Notes under the pieces: generated by a model
Database searches by the model: none
Told to the model about the DNA's origin: nothing
What the model saw: only the letters and a program-made list of their open reading frames with translations
Origin: Gaiellasilicea sp963765705
GTDB taxonomy: Bacteria; Actinomycetota; Thermoleophilia; Gaiellales; Gaiellaceae
Direction: 5' to 3'
Assembly (NCBI GenBank): GCA_963765705.1
Contig: CAVXXJ010000009.1
Location: 62,001 to 126,000 of the forward strand
Length of the DNA: 64,000 nucleotides
Made by a program: the position numbers and the translations under genes
Shown: piece after piece, positions 26,501 to 35,693 of the stretch
Position numbering within the stretch: the stretch's first letter is position 1
Layout: every line of letters starts with the position of its first letter

Positions 26501-27594
26501 CGAGGTGAGTGAAGGGCAGCTGCCTGCGCGACGAGCCAGCGGGCCAGGGAGTCGACACGCTCACGCGGGCCGCAGAGTCCGACGACACCGACCTCTGCCG
26601 CCTCCACCGTCACCGGCACGGCCGGCACGCTCGCGTACCAGCCGGCGAGCTCGTCGACCTCGCGCCGCAGCTCTTCGCTGCCGCCGGGGTCGAGCCGGAC
26701 CCGAAGCAGCGACGGCCGCTCGGCGCTTCCGACCCGGAGCTCGAGGAAGTCGGAGTCGTCGAGGCGGCGTTCCCAGAGATTCGGCTCGAGCCGCCGGGCA
26801 CGCCCGATCAGCTCCGCGGCCGCCGGGAACGCTGCGCGGCGGCGAGCAGCCTCCTCCCGCCGCTCGACTCCGAGCTCCTCGGCCAGCGCGCCGAGCTGCG
26901 CGCGGTAGCTCCGCCGCGCCCGCTCGAACCCCTTCCGTCCGCTGCGGCGGTCCTCGACGTAGGTGGAGACGGCCATCACGGGCGAGAGGAGCGAGAAGAG
27001 CAGCATCGTGGGGAGCTTCGTCCAGAGGTAGAGCGCAACGCCGAGCGCGAGCGGGATCAGCGACGCACCGAGCGGGAGCCGTGAGCGCTGAGGATCGGTG
27101 GGCGGCGCCGCGAACGGTCGCACCGCCTCCTCGAGCGGCCGCTGGACGCGGGGTTGGCGGTTGAAGCGTGTGCGCTCCGACGTGTGACTGCCGTCCTCGG
27201 GCGCAGCTCCGTCGGGCGCTGTCACCCCGAGCAGGGTCCGGCCCACCTGAACGACCTCACCCGTCCGCAGCTCGCGTTCCTCCCCTTCGGCGAGCGACAC
27301 GCCCTCGACGAGGGTGCCGTTGCGCGAGCCGGCGTCGGCGACGGTTGCCGAGCCGTCCTCGGCGATCGTCAGCACGAGGTGCTCGCCCGAGAGCGCCGGG
27401 TCGTCGAATGCGAGCTCCGCGCTCCTGCCGATGCGGTGCGTGCCGCTTTCCAGCGGGATCCTGCGACCCGAGTCGAGCCCGCCGAGGACGACGAGCTCGG
27501 CCGTCCCGCGGGGCCCAGCGGGCTCCGCGTCGTCCAGCCTGATCTCGTCGCCGTGGCGCAGAGCGAGCTCCGACACGGGCGCGTCCCGCGGCAA
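23503..27594 (-). CDS. FHA-domain FtsK/SpoIIIE ATPase, EssC/EccC-like type VII secretion motor
   Basis: 1,363 residues are visible in this frame. An FHA domain (about 35-120; GTHRIGRSAELAFDD, SGEHLVL, DAGSRNGTLVEG) is followed by two membrane helices (IPLALGVALYLWTKLPTML, LLFSLLSPVMAVSTYVEDRR). Three ATPase modules follow: Walker A GMTGSGKSE with LLLVDYKGGAAF and ICIDEFA; Walker A GASGSGKTA with a weaker Walker B (VLLDGYA); and a degenerate GPYRGGRST with VVIDDAEEL. This order matches EssC/EccC, the inner-membrane motors that bind WXG100 substrates. The frame probably continues upstream after a one-base loss (next entry). The FHA domain suggests control by Ser/Thr phosphorylation. Confidence 0.85.
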   Translation of the reverse strand: MPRDAPVSELALRHGDEIRLDDAEPAGPRGTAELVVLGGLDSGRRIPLESGTHRIGRSAELAFDDPALSGEHLVLTIAEDGSATVADAGSRNGTLVEGVSLAEGEERELRTGEVVQVGRTLLGVTAPDGAAPEDGSHTSERTRFNRQPRVQRPLEEAVRPFAAPPTDPQRSRLPLGASLIPLALGVALYLWTKLPTMLLFSLLSPVMAVSTYVEDRRSGRKGFERARRSYRAQLGALAEELGVERREEAARRRAAFPAAAELIGRARRLEPNLWERRLDDSDFLELRVGSAERPSLLRVRLDPGGSEELRREVDELAGWYASVPAVPVTVEAAEVGVVGLCGPRERVDSLARWLVAQAAALHSPRDLAISAVIDPGRADGWDWLKWLPHVSPAGDGRLAADADGVRSVLEEIAGIVSGRRLEAESSFGPVSRRGRPHVLLVLDEAVAPERALVAQVLAGAGEHGISVLWLGRERRHLPGETGAIVELAPESARLTLVDARDGAETDDVTADGLSAERARELALALAPVEDDEAGVGGGAVPSSVTLLELLGEGEIDADRVAARWRARSSGLGAIVGAAANGPFSIDLRADGPHGLVAGMTGSGKSELLQTLIASLAISHPPDRLALLLVDYKGGAAFKDCVDLPHTVGLVTDLDAHLTQRALASLNAELQRRERVLRDAGAKDLADLETRNPATAPPSLLICIDEFATLAREVPDFVDGIVDVAQRGRSLGVHLLLATQRPGGVVSENIRANTNLRIALRVNESAESTDVIGVPDAARISRARPGRAYARTGHGELTEVQAGYIGRPVDEEAGSGPAILVEPFTLGETSAERNRSAEAEAGRTELTLIVAAAAEAARRLGIASPASPWLDPLPAVLEPEDTESGLGTIDEPQRQLQRPLELDLDADGSVLVYGASGSGKTAFLRTLVLALAERLPPDELHVYGLDFASRGLMALDGLPHVGSIVGGEDEERTERLFSYLRKTLERRKQLLARAGVFSLSDYVKLADAEPLPRILVLLDGYAAFASTFERVNLGALVDALPRLVGDGRPLGLHFAITADRRGAVPNALAGIVPAKLVLRMADEDEFAALGVPLKSVRGVHLPPGRGFLPNGVEFQIARDGDVGARVETLAGHHRASGAVPPIEPLPTQVERAELDAAPARWSAALGLGDADLEPIVLDLADRHFLVTGPYRGGRSTALATIVLALRESTPELELHLLAPRRTPLTDLEGWASVSEGPAACDDAALRLQALAEQTPERPILVVIDDAEELAETLGAAPLETVVRRGRDVPVRVLAAAERQAAQRAFSGWLRELRKEEHGLLLAPDLDVDGDILGTRLPRRSSPVFPPGRGYLVERGSVGLVQVAS

Positions 27595-27806
27595 CTCGTC
27601 GCCATGACGGGTAGCCGCGGTGGTGGGCGCGCCGACCTCGGCGGCGAGCGCCGCGAAGAGCTCCGCGCGGGCGCGTCGCCTTCCGCGACGACGCGCAGGT
27701 CGCGGCGTGCGCCCTCCGGCCCGGTCACCACGAGCCCGATCTCGATCGTCGTTGCGCGCTGGTTCGCGGCCACGAGCAGGTAGTTCCCAATCGTGCGCTG
27801 TGACAA
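27595..27806 (-). pseudogene. Displaced N-terminal segment of the EssC-like ATPase (frameshift near 27661-27680)
   Basis: From TTG 27806 the minus strand reads MSQRTIGNYLLVAANQRATT then IEIGLVVTGPEGARRDLRVV. One frame over, AELFAALAAEVGAPTTAATRHGDELPRD leads straight into the FHA-FtsK protein. The pattern (beta strand, GPEG turn, RDLRVVAEGDAP, AELFAALAAEVG) resembles the N-terminal domain of actinobacterial FHA-FtsK proteins. A missing base within 27661-27680 would restore one protein of about 1,434 residues. It starts 17 bp after the SDR stop. Confidence 0.55.
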
Positions 27807-27823
27807 TCGGGCGGCGCGATGAA

Positions 27824-28663
27824 TCAGGGTCGCGGTCGCGGGAACGTCCGTGCGACGAGCCCGTCCCAGGCGCGATCGGGCAGGAGCCGCCGCAGCGTCA
27901 GGAAGAGCCGCGCCGATCCGGTCACGCGGTAGCGAGTGCGCGGGCGCTTCGCCGTGAGGGCCTTCTCGATCGTCCTGGCCACGGTCTCCGGGCCGCCGCC
28001 GAGCCTCCGCGCGATGCTGTTCTCGTAGACGCCGGCCGTCGCGGCACCGACGGCCGCGTTGAAGCGCGTGTACGAGCCGTCGTCCTGCTCGATCGTCCCC
28101 ACTGCCGCCTCGGCGAAGCCGGTCCGGATCAAGCCCGGCTCGATCACGACCACGTCGATCCCGAAGCCCTGCACCTCGAAGCGCAGCGCGTCGCTCAATG
28201 CCTCGACGGCGTGCTTGGAGGCGTGGTACCAGCCACCGCCCGGGAACGTCAGCCGGCCGCCCATCGAGCTGACGTTGACGACGCGCCCCCAGCCCTGCCG
28301 CCGCATGCCGGGCAGGACGAGCTGGGTCAGCCGGGCGAGCCCGAAGACGTTCGTCTCGAACTGCCGCCTGGCCTCGTCGAGCGAGATCGTCTCGACGGCG
28401 CCGCTCTGGCTGTAGCCGGCGTTGTTCACGAGCACGCCGACCGCACGCTCGGCTCGCTCGACCTCTTCGATGGCCGCCCGCATCGAGCCCTCGTCGGTGA
28501 CGTCGAGCTGGAGCAGCCGGCACCCGGCCTCCTCGAGGGGCGCGATCGACTCGAGCCGGCGCGCGCTCGCGTAGACGGTCCAGCCACTGCGGGCCAGCCG
28601 CTCCGCCGTGGCGCGGCCGATCCCCGACGAGCAGCCGGTCACGAGAACGGCACGCGAGATCAC
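27824..28663 (-). CDS. Short-chain dehydrogenase/reductase
   Basis: NAD(P)-dependent oxidoreductase of 279 residues with the classical SDR set: cofactor loop TGCSSGIG near the N-terminus, NNAG, catalytic Ser in NVSSMGG, and YHASK with the catalytic Tyr and Lys. The C-terminal extension (RYRVTGSARLFLTLRRLLPD) is typical of SDRs related to oxidoreductases of lipids or retinol-like substrates. The substrate is unknown. GTG start at 28663, divergent from mreB with only 37 bp between them. Confidence 0.88.
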   Translation of the reverse strand: MISRAVLVTGCSSGIGRATAERLARSGWTVYASARRLESIAPLEEAGCRLLQLDVTDEGSMRAAIEEVERAERAVGVLVNNAGYSQSGAVETISLDEARRQFETNVFGLARLTQLVLPGMRRQGWGRVVNVSSMGGRLTFPGGGWYHASKHAVEALSDALRFEVQGFGIDVVVIEPGLIRTGFAEAAVGTIEQDDGSYTRFNAAVGAATAGVYENSIARRLGGGPETVARTIEKALTAKRPRTRYRVTGSARLFLTLRRLLPDRAWDGLVARTFPRPRP

Positions 28664-28682
28664 CCCTTGAGTCTCGCACGGC

Positions 28683-28688
28683 TAGACT
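28683..28688 (+). promoter_or_regulatory. Candidate -10 element (TAGACT) for mreB
   Basis: TAGACT lies 12 nt before the mreB ATG. The same hexamer precedes tRNA-Ala by 11 nt and occurs upstream of mreC and of the gene at 53545. No clear -35 is seen. Confidence 0.35.
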
Positions 28689-28700
28689 CGGTGACTCCGT

Positions 28701-29753
<1,053 letters not shown>

Positions 29754-29791
29754 TCTCCTGACCCTTCCGGCGGCGAACGCGTGCCGGTGAG

Positions 29792-30755
29792 GTGGCTAGA
29801 CTGGACCGCTTGCCACGCAACCGCAGCGCAAGATCGGCGGTGCTGGGCCTTCCCGTCCGGCGCTCCGCCTCACGATCGCACATCTCTCGCACCAGCAGCG
29901 CCTTCCGGCGCCGCATCGTGCTGGGGTTGCTGGTCCTGCTCTCGCTTGCCCTGATCACGGTGTCCTTCCGCGAGCAGTCCGACGGACCGCTGCACGACGC
30001 GCAGGCGGCCGTCGCGAGCGCGCTGCAGCCGCTGGAGGTCGCCGTCGAACGGGTGGCGCGGCCGTTCCGCGACGCGTACGGCTGGACGAAGGACCTGTTC
30101 AACGCACGCGCCGAGAACGAGCGGCTGAAGGCCGAGAACGAGCAGCTGGAGCAGCAGGTGATCCACGCCGAGTCGGCGCTGCAGCGGAACGTCGTCCTGG
30201 AGTCGCTGCTCCGGTACAAGCGCTCAGCCGCGTTCCCCAAGGACTACAACGGCGTCACGGCCGAGGTGATCTCACAGCCGTCGGGCTCGTTCGACCAGAC
30301 GATCGTCGTCGCCGCCGGGTCCGACCGACGGGGTCCAGCCGGAAGCGCCGGTTGTCACCGCCGACGGACTGGTCGGGATCGTGACCAGGGTGACCAGCGG
30401 CGCGGCCCGGGTCCGACTGCTGACCGACGAGTCGAGCGCCGTCTCCGCCCTGGACCTGCGCACGCGGGCGGCGGGCATCGTCCAGCACGGCCCGTCCGGC
30501 GACTCGCTCGTGCTCGGACGGGTCTCCAAGAAGGACGTCGTCAAGGTCGGGGACGAGATCGTCACCGCCGGCTGGCGCGTCGGGCAGCTCGCCTCGCTCT
30601 ATCCGAAGGGAATCTCGATCGGTCGCGTCACATCCGTCGGCGGGGCCAGCACCGACCTCTACCAGCAGGTGCTGCTCATGTCGGACGTCGACTTCTCCTC
30701 GCTCGACTCCGTGATCGTGCTCGTGTCCAAGAAGACGTCCCCGGAGCTTCCGTAG
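29792..30755 (+). CDS. mreC: Rod shape-determining protein MreC (one frame break near 30325)
   Basis: Membrane-anchored elongasome scaffold. It has one membrane helix (IVLGLLVLLSLALITVSF), a coiled coil (ARAENERLKAENEQLEQQVI) and the MreC beta domain. The frame breaks at GACcGAC (about 30325): the first part ends ...FDQTIVVAAGS and the second resumes GVQPEAPVVTADGLVGIVTR and ends at 30755. Deleting one base gives 320 residues, normal for MreC. The start is uncertain: GTG 29792 or the in-frame TTG 29810, which has a -10-like TAGACT just upstream. mreD follows 2 bp downstream. Confidence 0.88.
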
Positions 30756-30757
30756 CC

Positions 30758-31279
30758 GTGAACGACAACGTCGCCGTCGCCGTCTTCATCTTCGTCGCCG
30801 CGCTCCTGCAGGTGACGCTGGTCGCATCGGTCGACGTCTTCGGCGGGACCGCGGACGTCCTGCTGCTCTCGCTGCTCGCGATCGCGCTGCTGCGCGGCGC
30901 GGTCGTCGGAGCCTGCGCGGGCTTCTTCGGCGGCCTCCTGATCGACGTGATGACGCTCGACACGCTCGGCGTCTCGGCGCTGCTGTACGCCCTGGCCGGC
31001 TACTGGACGGGCCGCTACGGCGAGACCACCGGGCGCGACCGAGCGCATGCGCCTTTCGTCGCGGTGCTCGTCTTCACGATCGCGATCGCCGTTGCAGGCC
31101 TCGGCCTCCACGTGCTGCTCGGCGAGGACGTCTCGGCGCGGCGGGCGCTCTTCGAGGCGCTCCTGCCGGGTGTGGCGCTGAACCTGCTCCTCGGCGCGCC
31201 GGTCTGGGCCTTGAGCCGGGTCCTGCTGCGCAAGCCGACGATCTCCGACCGCGTCACCGAGGTGCGGCTCCTTGGCTAG
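30758..31279 (+). CDS. mreD: Rod shape-determining protein MreD
   Basis: Integral membrane protein of 173 residues with about five hydrophobic segments (VAVAVFIFVAALLQVTLVAS, LLLSLLAIALLRGAVVGACA, FVAVLVFTIAIAVAGLGLHV). The PDVLLLSLLAIALLRG-like and GFFGGLLIDVMT blocks are typical of MreD. GTG 30758 lies 2 bp after mreC, and its end overlaps the start of the PBP2 gene by 8 bases. Confidence 0.9.
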   Translation: MNDNVAVAVFIFVAALLQVTLVASVDVFGGTADVLLLSLLAIALLRGAVVGACAGFFGGLLIDVMTLDTLGVSALLYALAGYWTGRYGETTGRDRAHAPFVAVLVFTIAIAVAGLGLHVLLGEDVSARRALFEALLPGVALNLLLGAPVWALSRVLLRKPTISDRVTEVRLLG

Positions 31280-33324
31280 CCCGTACTCCCAGCGCCGCTC
31301 CTCGTCGCGGGCCTTCCTGCCGCCCGATCCGCGGGTGGCTGAGCCGTACCGGTTCACGCCGCAGCTCGCGGTCCGCGTCGGCGTGCTCGCCGCGCTCGCA
31401 CTCGTCATCTTCGCCGTGCTCTTCCTGCGCCTCTGGGCGCTTCAGGTGCTCTCCGGCGACCGATACCTGAACGCGGCGCAGAACAACCAGCTGCGCACCG
31501 TTCCCCTCGAGGCGCCGCGCGGCTCGATTCTCGACCGCGCCGGCAACACGATCGTCTCCAACGTGCCGGGCACGGCGGTGCAGATCTGGACCGCCGACCT
31601 GCCCGAGGAGGGCCGTTACGCGATGCTGCGGCGGCTCTCGAAGGTGCTGCGCGTGCCGCTGCCGCGGCTGACGAAAGCGCTCGAGGCGGGCAAGGACGAC
31701 CCGCTGACGCCGATCCTCGTCAAGACGGCCGTGCACGAGGACCAGGTGGCGACCCTGCTCGAGCGGCCGCACGAGTTCCCGGGCGTCTCGGTCGGGAACA
31801 CCTACCTGCGCAACTACGAGAACCGGGCGCTGGCGGCGCAGGTGCTCGGGTACGTCGGGCGAGATCTCAAAGGAGGAGCTCGCCCGACTCGAGGACGACG
31901 GCTACCGCGGCGGCGAGAAGATCGGCAAGACCGGGGTCGAGGCGGCGTTCGACACGTACCTCCGCGGCAAGGCGGGAGCCGCGCAGCTCCGGGTCGACTC
32001 GCTCGGCGTTCCGCAGGGCGAGGGCCGGCCGACCGAGCGCCGGCCGGCACAGCCCGGCAACAACGTGCGGCTGACCCTCGACGTCGGGCTCCAGCGCGCG
32101 GCCGAACGGGCGCTGCGCGACGGAATCACGGCGGCTCGCAACAACGACTCCTTCAACGCGAACGGCGGCGCGATCATCGCGCTCGACCCGCGCGACGGGG
32201 CCGTGCTCGCGATGGCCTCCAACCCGACCTACAAGCCTTCCGTGTACGTCGGCCGCGTCGATCCGAAGAAGCTCGAGCCGCTGACCAACGACGACGTCGC
32301 GAAGAAGCGGAACTTCCCGGGGCTGAACCGGGTCGACCGCCGTCGCGTATCCGCCCGGGTCGACGTTCAAGCCGCTGACCGCGCTGGCAGCGATCTCCGA
32401 CGGCCTGCTCTCGCCGCACGAGTACATCCAGTGCACGCCGTACGCCGAGTACGGCCTGGACAAGTTCCGCTTCGACAACTGGAACCCGTTCACGAATACC
32501 CCGATGTCGCTGACGACGGCGCTCGCGCAGTCGTGCGACACCTACTTCTACGACGTCGGCAACCGGTACTACGAGCGCGGCGAGCACGAGCGTCGCGTAC
32601 TGGACGAAGATGCAGGACTGGGCGAAGAAGTTCGGCTTCGGCCAGACGGCCGGCCTCGACATCGGGGGCGAGGCGCAGCGGCCTGCTGCCGACGCCCGCC
32701 TGGCGGAAGCGGATCGGCAAGACGGCATGGGACAAGGCCTGGAACCCGGGCGACCTGATCCAGCTCGCGATCGGCCAGAAGGACATGAACGTGACGCCGC
32801 TGCAGATGGCCCGCTTCTACGCTGCGCTCGCGAACGGCGGCCACCTCGTGACGCCCTACGTCGTCGCCTCGGTCGAGCAGCCGGGGAACGACGGCTCGCC
32901 GCCGGTGTCGCTGAAGACGTTCCCGCCGCGGCCGCCGGTGGCGATCGACGTCGACCGCGAAGCGCTCACGTACGTTCGCGACGGCCTCTTCCAGGCGACC
33001 CACGACGCCGAGGGCACCTCCTCCGGCGTCTTCGGCAGCTTCCCCGTCCCGATCGCGGGCAAGACCGGCACGGCGGAGAAGATCGTCAACCTGCCCGGCT
33101 ATCCGCTCGGGCATCTCGAGAACCAGTCGTGGTGGTGCGGCTGGGGGCCGTTCGACGGCAACGTGCACGTGACGAGCAACGGCACCAAGCGGGCGCCCCT
33201 CGTCGTGTGCGCCGTGATCGAGAACGGCGGTCACGGCGGCACCGCGGCCGCACCCGCCGCGCTCGAGGTGTTCGAGCACTGGTTCCAGGAGGAGGCCCGG
33301 GGTGCAGGCGGTGGTCGCGAGTGA
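31272..33324 (+). CDS. mrdA: Penicillin-binding protein 2 (elongasome transpeptidase), four frame breaks
   Basis: Class B PBP that cross-links peptidoglycan with RodA. It has an N-terminal membrane helix (VGVLAALALVIFAVLFLRLW), a dimerisation domain (LEAPRGSILDRAGNTIVSN) and a transpeptidase domain with YPPGSTFKP (active Ser and Lys of SxxK), SCDT (SxN-type) and KTGTAE (KTG). The frame breaks near 31860, 32335, 32591 and 32689. Each is repaired by removing one base, giving 682 residues, normal for PBP2. Four breaks in under 1 kb of an otherwise perfectly conserved essential gene point to sequence error. The last codons overlap the rodA GTG. Confidence 0.88.
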
Positions 33325-34502
33325 TTGATTACGCCTCCTCCGGCTCACGGGCGGCTCGCGAGCACGTCGACGTCGTCGGCTTCGTCCGCCGGCTCGACTG
33401 GCTCCTGCTGATCGCGGTCGCGGCACTCGTCGCCTACGGGCTCTGGGCGGTCGCAGGAATCACGCGCTTCGACGTGGAGGGCGACGAGAGCTATTACGTC
33501 GTGCGGCAGGCGATCGCCGCAGGCCTCGGGTTTGCGGGCTTCGTGCTCGCGCTCACGATCGATCCCGATCGCTACCGCCGCGCTCAGAAGGGGATCTACG
33601 CGATCACGCTCGTGCTGATGCTGCTCGTCTTCCCGCTCGCCGACACGACGCGCGGGTCGAAGCGCTGGATCGAGATCGGCCCCTTCCAATTCCAGCCGTC
33701 CGAGTTCGGCAAGCTCCTCTTCGTGCTCGCCCTCGCCGGCTTCCTGGCCGACCGGGCGCGCAGGCTGGGCGACCCGAGGGTCGTCCTGCAGACGATCGCG
33801 CTCGCGGCGGTGCCCGTCCTGCTCGTGTTCATGCAGCCCGACCTCGGCACCTCGCTCGTCTACATGGCCGCCCTGACTGCGGGGCTATTCGTGGCCGGCG
33901 TTCGCTGGACGCATCTCGCCGCCCTCGTCACGCTGGCCGCGCTCGTCTTCGCGAGCGTCGTCTGGTTCCTGCCCTCGGCCGGCATCGAGGTGCTGAAGCC
34001 GTACCAGGTCGACAGGCTGACAGCGTTCGCCGACCGTGACCGCGACCTCGAGGGCGTGAACTACAACCTGAACCAGTCGATCACGGCCGTCGGCTCCGGC
34101 GGCCTCGACGGGCGCGGCGTCGATGCCGCCACGCAGACGCGGCTCGACTACTTGCCCGAGCACGCGACCGACTTCGTCTTCGCGTCGCTCGCCGAGCAGC
34201 GCGGCTTCTTCGGGGCTGCGCTCCTGCTCGGTCTCTACCTGCTCGTCGTCTGGCGCGGGCTGCGCGTGATCACGGTCGCGCGTGACGCCTTCGGGGCGAT
34301 CGCCGCCGGCGGGATCGTCGTCGCGTTTCTCTTCCAGGTGTTCATCAACGTCGGCATGACGATGGGAATCGCCCCGGTGACGGGGATCCCGTTGCCGTTC
34401 GTGACGGTGGGCGGCTCGTCGATGGTCGCGAACCTCGTCGCGATCGGCGTCCTCCAGGCGATCCACGCGCGGGGCAACGTCGGCCGAAGGCGCGCCCGCT
34501 GA
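33321..34502 (+). CDS. rodA: Peptidoglycan glycosyltransferase RodA (SEDS family)
   Basis: 393-residue polytopic membrane protein with about ten hydrophobic segments. Family blocks are present: GSKRWIEIGPFQFQPSEFGK, FMQPDLGTSLVYMA, and RLDYLPEHATDFVFASLAEQ, the conserved Asp-containing SEDS loop, followed by TGIPLPFVTVGGSSM. It polymerises glycan strands with PBP2. GTG 33321 overlaps the PBP2 stop (GTGA) and gives MIDYASSGSRAAREHVD. The next gene's ATG overlaps its TGA. Confidence 0.95.
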   Translation: MIDYASSGSRAAREHVDVVGFVRRLDWLLLIAVAALVAYGLWAVAGITRFDVEGDESYYVVRQAIAAGLGFAGFVLALTIDPDRYRRAQKGIYAITLVLMLLVFPLADTTRGSKRWIEIGPFQFQPSEFGKLLFVLALAGFLADRARRLGDPRVVLQTIALAAVPVLLVFMQPDLGTSLVYMAALTAGLFVAGVRWTHLAALVTLAALVFASVVWFLPSAGIEVLKPYQVDRLTAFADRDRDLEGVNYNLNQSITAVGSGGLDGRGVDAATQTRLDYLPEHATDFVFASLAEQRGFFGAALLLGLYLLVVWRGLRVITVARDAFGAIAAGGIVVAFLFQVFINVGMTMGIAPVTGIPLPFVTVGGSSMVANLVAIGVLQAIHARGNVGRRRAR

Positions 34503-35304
34503 TGGCGAAGAAGCTGACACCCTCGGTCGTGGTCGCGCTCCTGCGGGAGCTGCGGGCTGCCGCCGAGGACACGCGGCCGATCCACGTGAGCGGCGCGCTT
34601 GCCTCGCAGCTCGAGAAGGAGCTCGCGCGCGGCGGCGCGCCGGGCGCGGTTCGCTCCGGCGGGCGGATCGAGGACGCGGCCGTGCTCGTGCGCGTGCTCG
34701 GCGGCGCGCCGACCGAGGAGGACGAGCGCGAGCTGCGCGCGGCGAAGCGCGCGAAGGTTCCGGTCCTCGCTGTCCAGACGGGCACCGAGGTCTTCGACAT
34801 TCCCTACGTGCTCGCGACCGACGTCGTCATGTGCAGGCCGGGGGAGGGCTTCCCCGTCGAGGAGATCGCCGCCGCCGTGGCGGCCCGGCTCGGGGAGAAC
34901 GGCACCTCGCTGGCCGCACGCCTGCCCGTGCTGCGGGAGCCCGTCTCGGAGGGCTTGATCGAAGCGGTTCTCGAGGCAGAACGGGATCATCGGCGTCGCG
35001 GTCTTCATGCCTGGTGCCGACTTCGCCGTGCTGACCCTGAACCAGATCCGCCTCGTGCTCCGGCTCGCTGCTGCGCACGGGGTGGAGGTCGATCAGAGCC
35101 GTGTGCCCGAGGTGCTCGCGACGATCGGCGCCGGCTTCGGGTTCCGGGCGCTCGCGCGGCAGGTGCTGGGCGCCGTGCCGGTCGCCGGCTGGCTCGTCAA
35201 GGGCGGGCATCGCCTATGCCGGCACGCGCGCGCTCGGCGAGGCGGCCCACCGCTACTTCCACACCGTTGCGGAGTCGGCCGCGGAGGCGAAACCGGGTTC
35301 GTAA
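34502..35304 (+). CDS. DUF697-like membrane-associated protein (two frame breaks)
   Basis: Inferred length is 266 residues. The N-terminal half is soluble, with PTEEDERELRAAKRAKVPVL and a possible nucleotide- or partner-binding fold. The C-terminal half (GIIGVAVFMPGADFAVLTLN, GFGFRALARQVLGAVPVAG) matches DUF697/YcjF-like proteins, with hydrophobic helices near the end. Breaks near 34975 (GAGgCAG) and 35208 (GGGcATC) are each repaired by removing one base. ATG 34502 overlaps the rodA stop, so it belongs to the shape operon. Role unknown. Confidence 0.7.
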
Positions 35305-35361
35305 GCCGATGCTGTCCGCCCCGGGACCTAAGGTTTCGGAAACGACCTGGAGGGAGGCGGG

Positions 35362-35556
35362 ATGGCAGGTTTCGAGCACGCCGAGGAATTGCTTCAGATC
35401 GAGGAAGCCGACGCCTGGTTCGAGTACCTCGAGGCAACGCGGGCGCAGAGCAAGAGCCGCTACGCCGAGGTCGAGCCGTGGGCCTGGGCCCGCCTCTCTC
35501 AGCGGTTGCGCGGTGTCCGCACCCGCCGCGCGCGGCTTCGCCCAGCCGCGGCGTAA
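35362..35556 (+). CDS. Small soluble protein of unknown function (64 aa)
   Basis: ATG 35362 follows a strong Shine-Dalgarno sequence (GGAGGGAGG). The 64 residues are helical and charged (FEHAEELLQIEEADAWFEYL, EATRAQSKSRYAEVEPWAWA) with a basic C-terminus (RLRGVRTRRARLR). No family assigned. The clean ribosome binding site and fixed place between the shape cluster and rne argue that it is real; an interaction with RNase E or RNA through the basic tail is only a guess. Confidence 0.65.
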   Translation: MAGFEHAEELLQIEEADAWFEYLEATRAQSKSRYAEVEPWAWARLSQRLRGVRTRRARLRPAAA

Positions 35557-35693
35557 GCCGCCAGCCCGTGGCGGTCTGACCCTGCTGCTAGCCTGTTGTC
35601 AGGCCATGCCTACGTCTTTGACCATAACCCGCAGCGCGCGACCGGCCGCACCCGCGGCCGTGTCTTTGCGCGCGCTCACTCTAGGAGAAGCAT

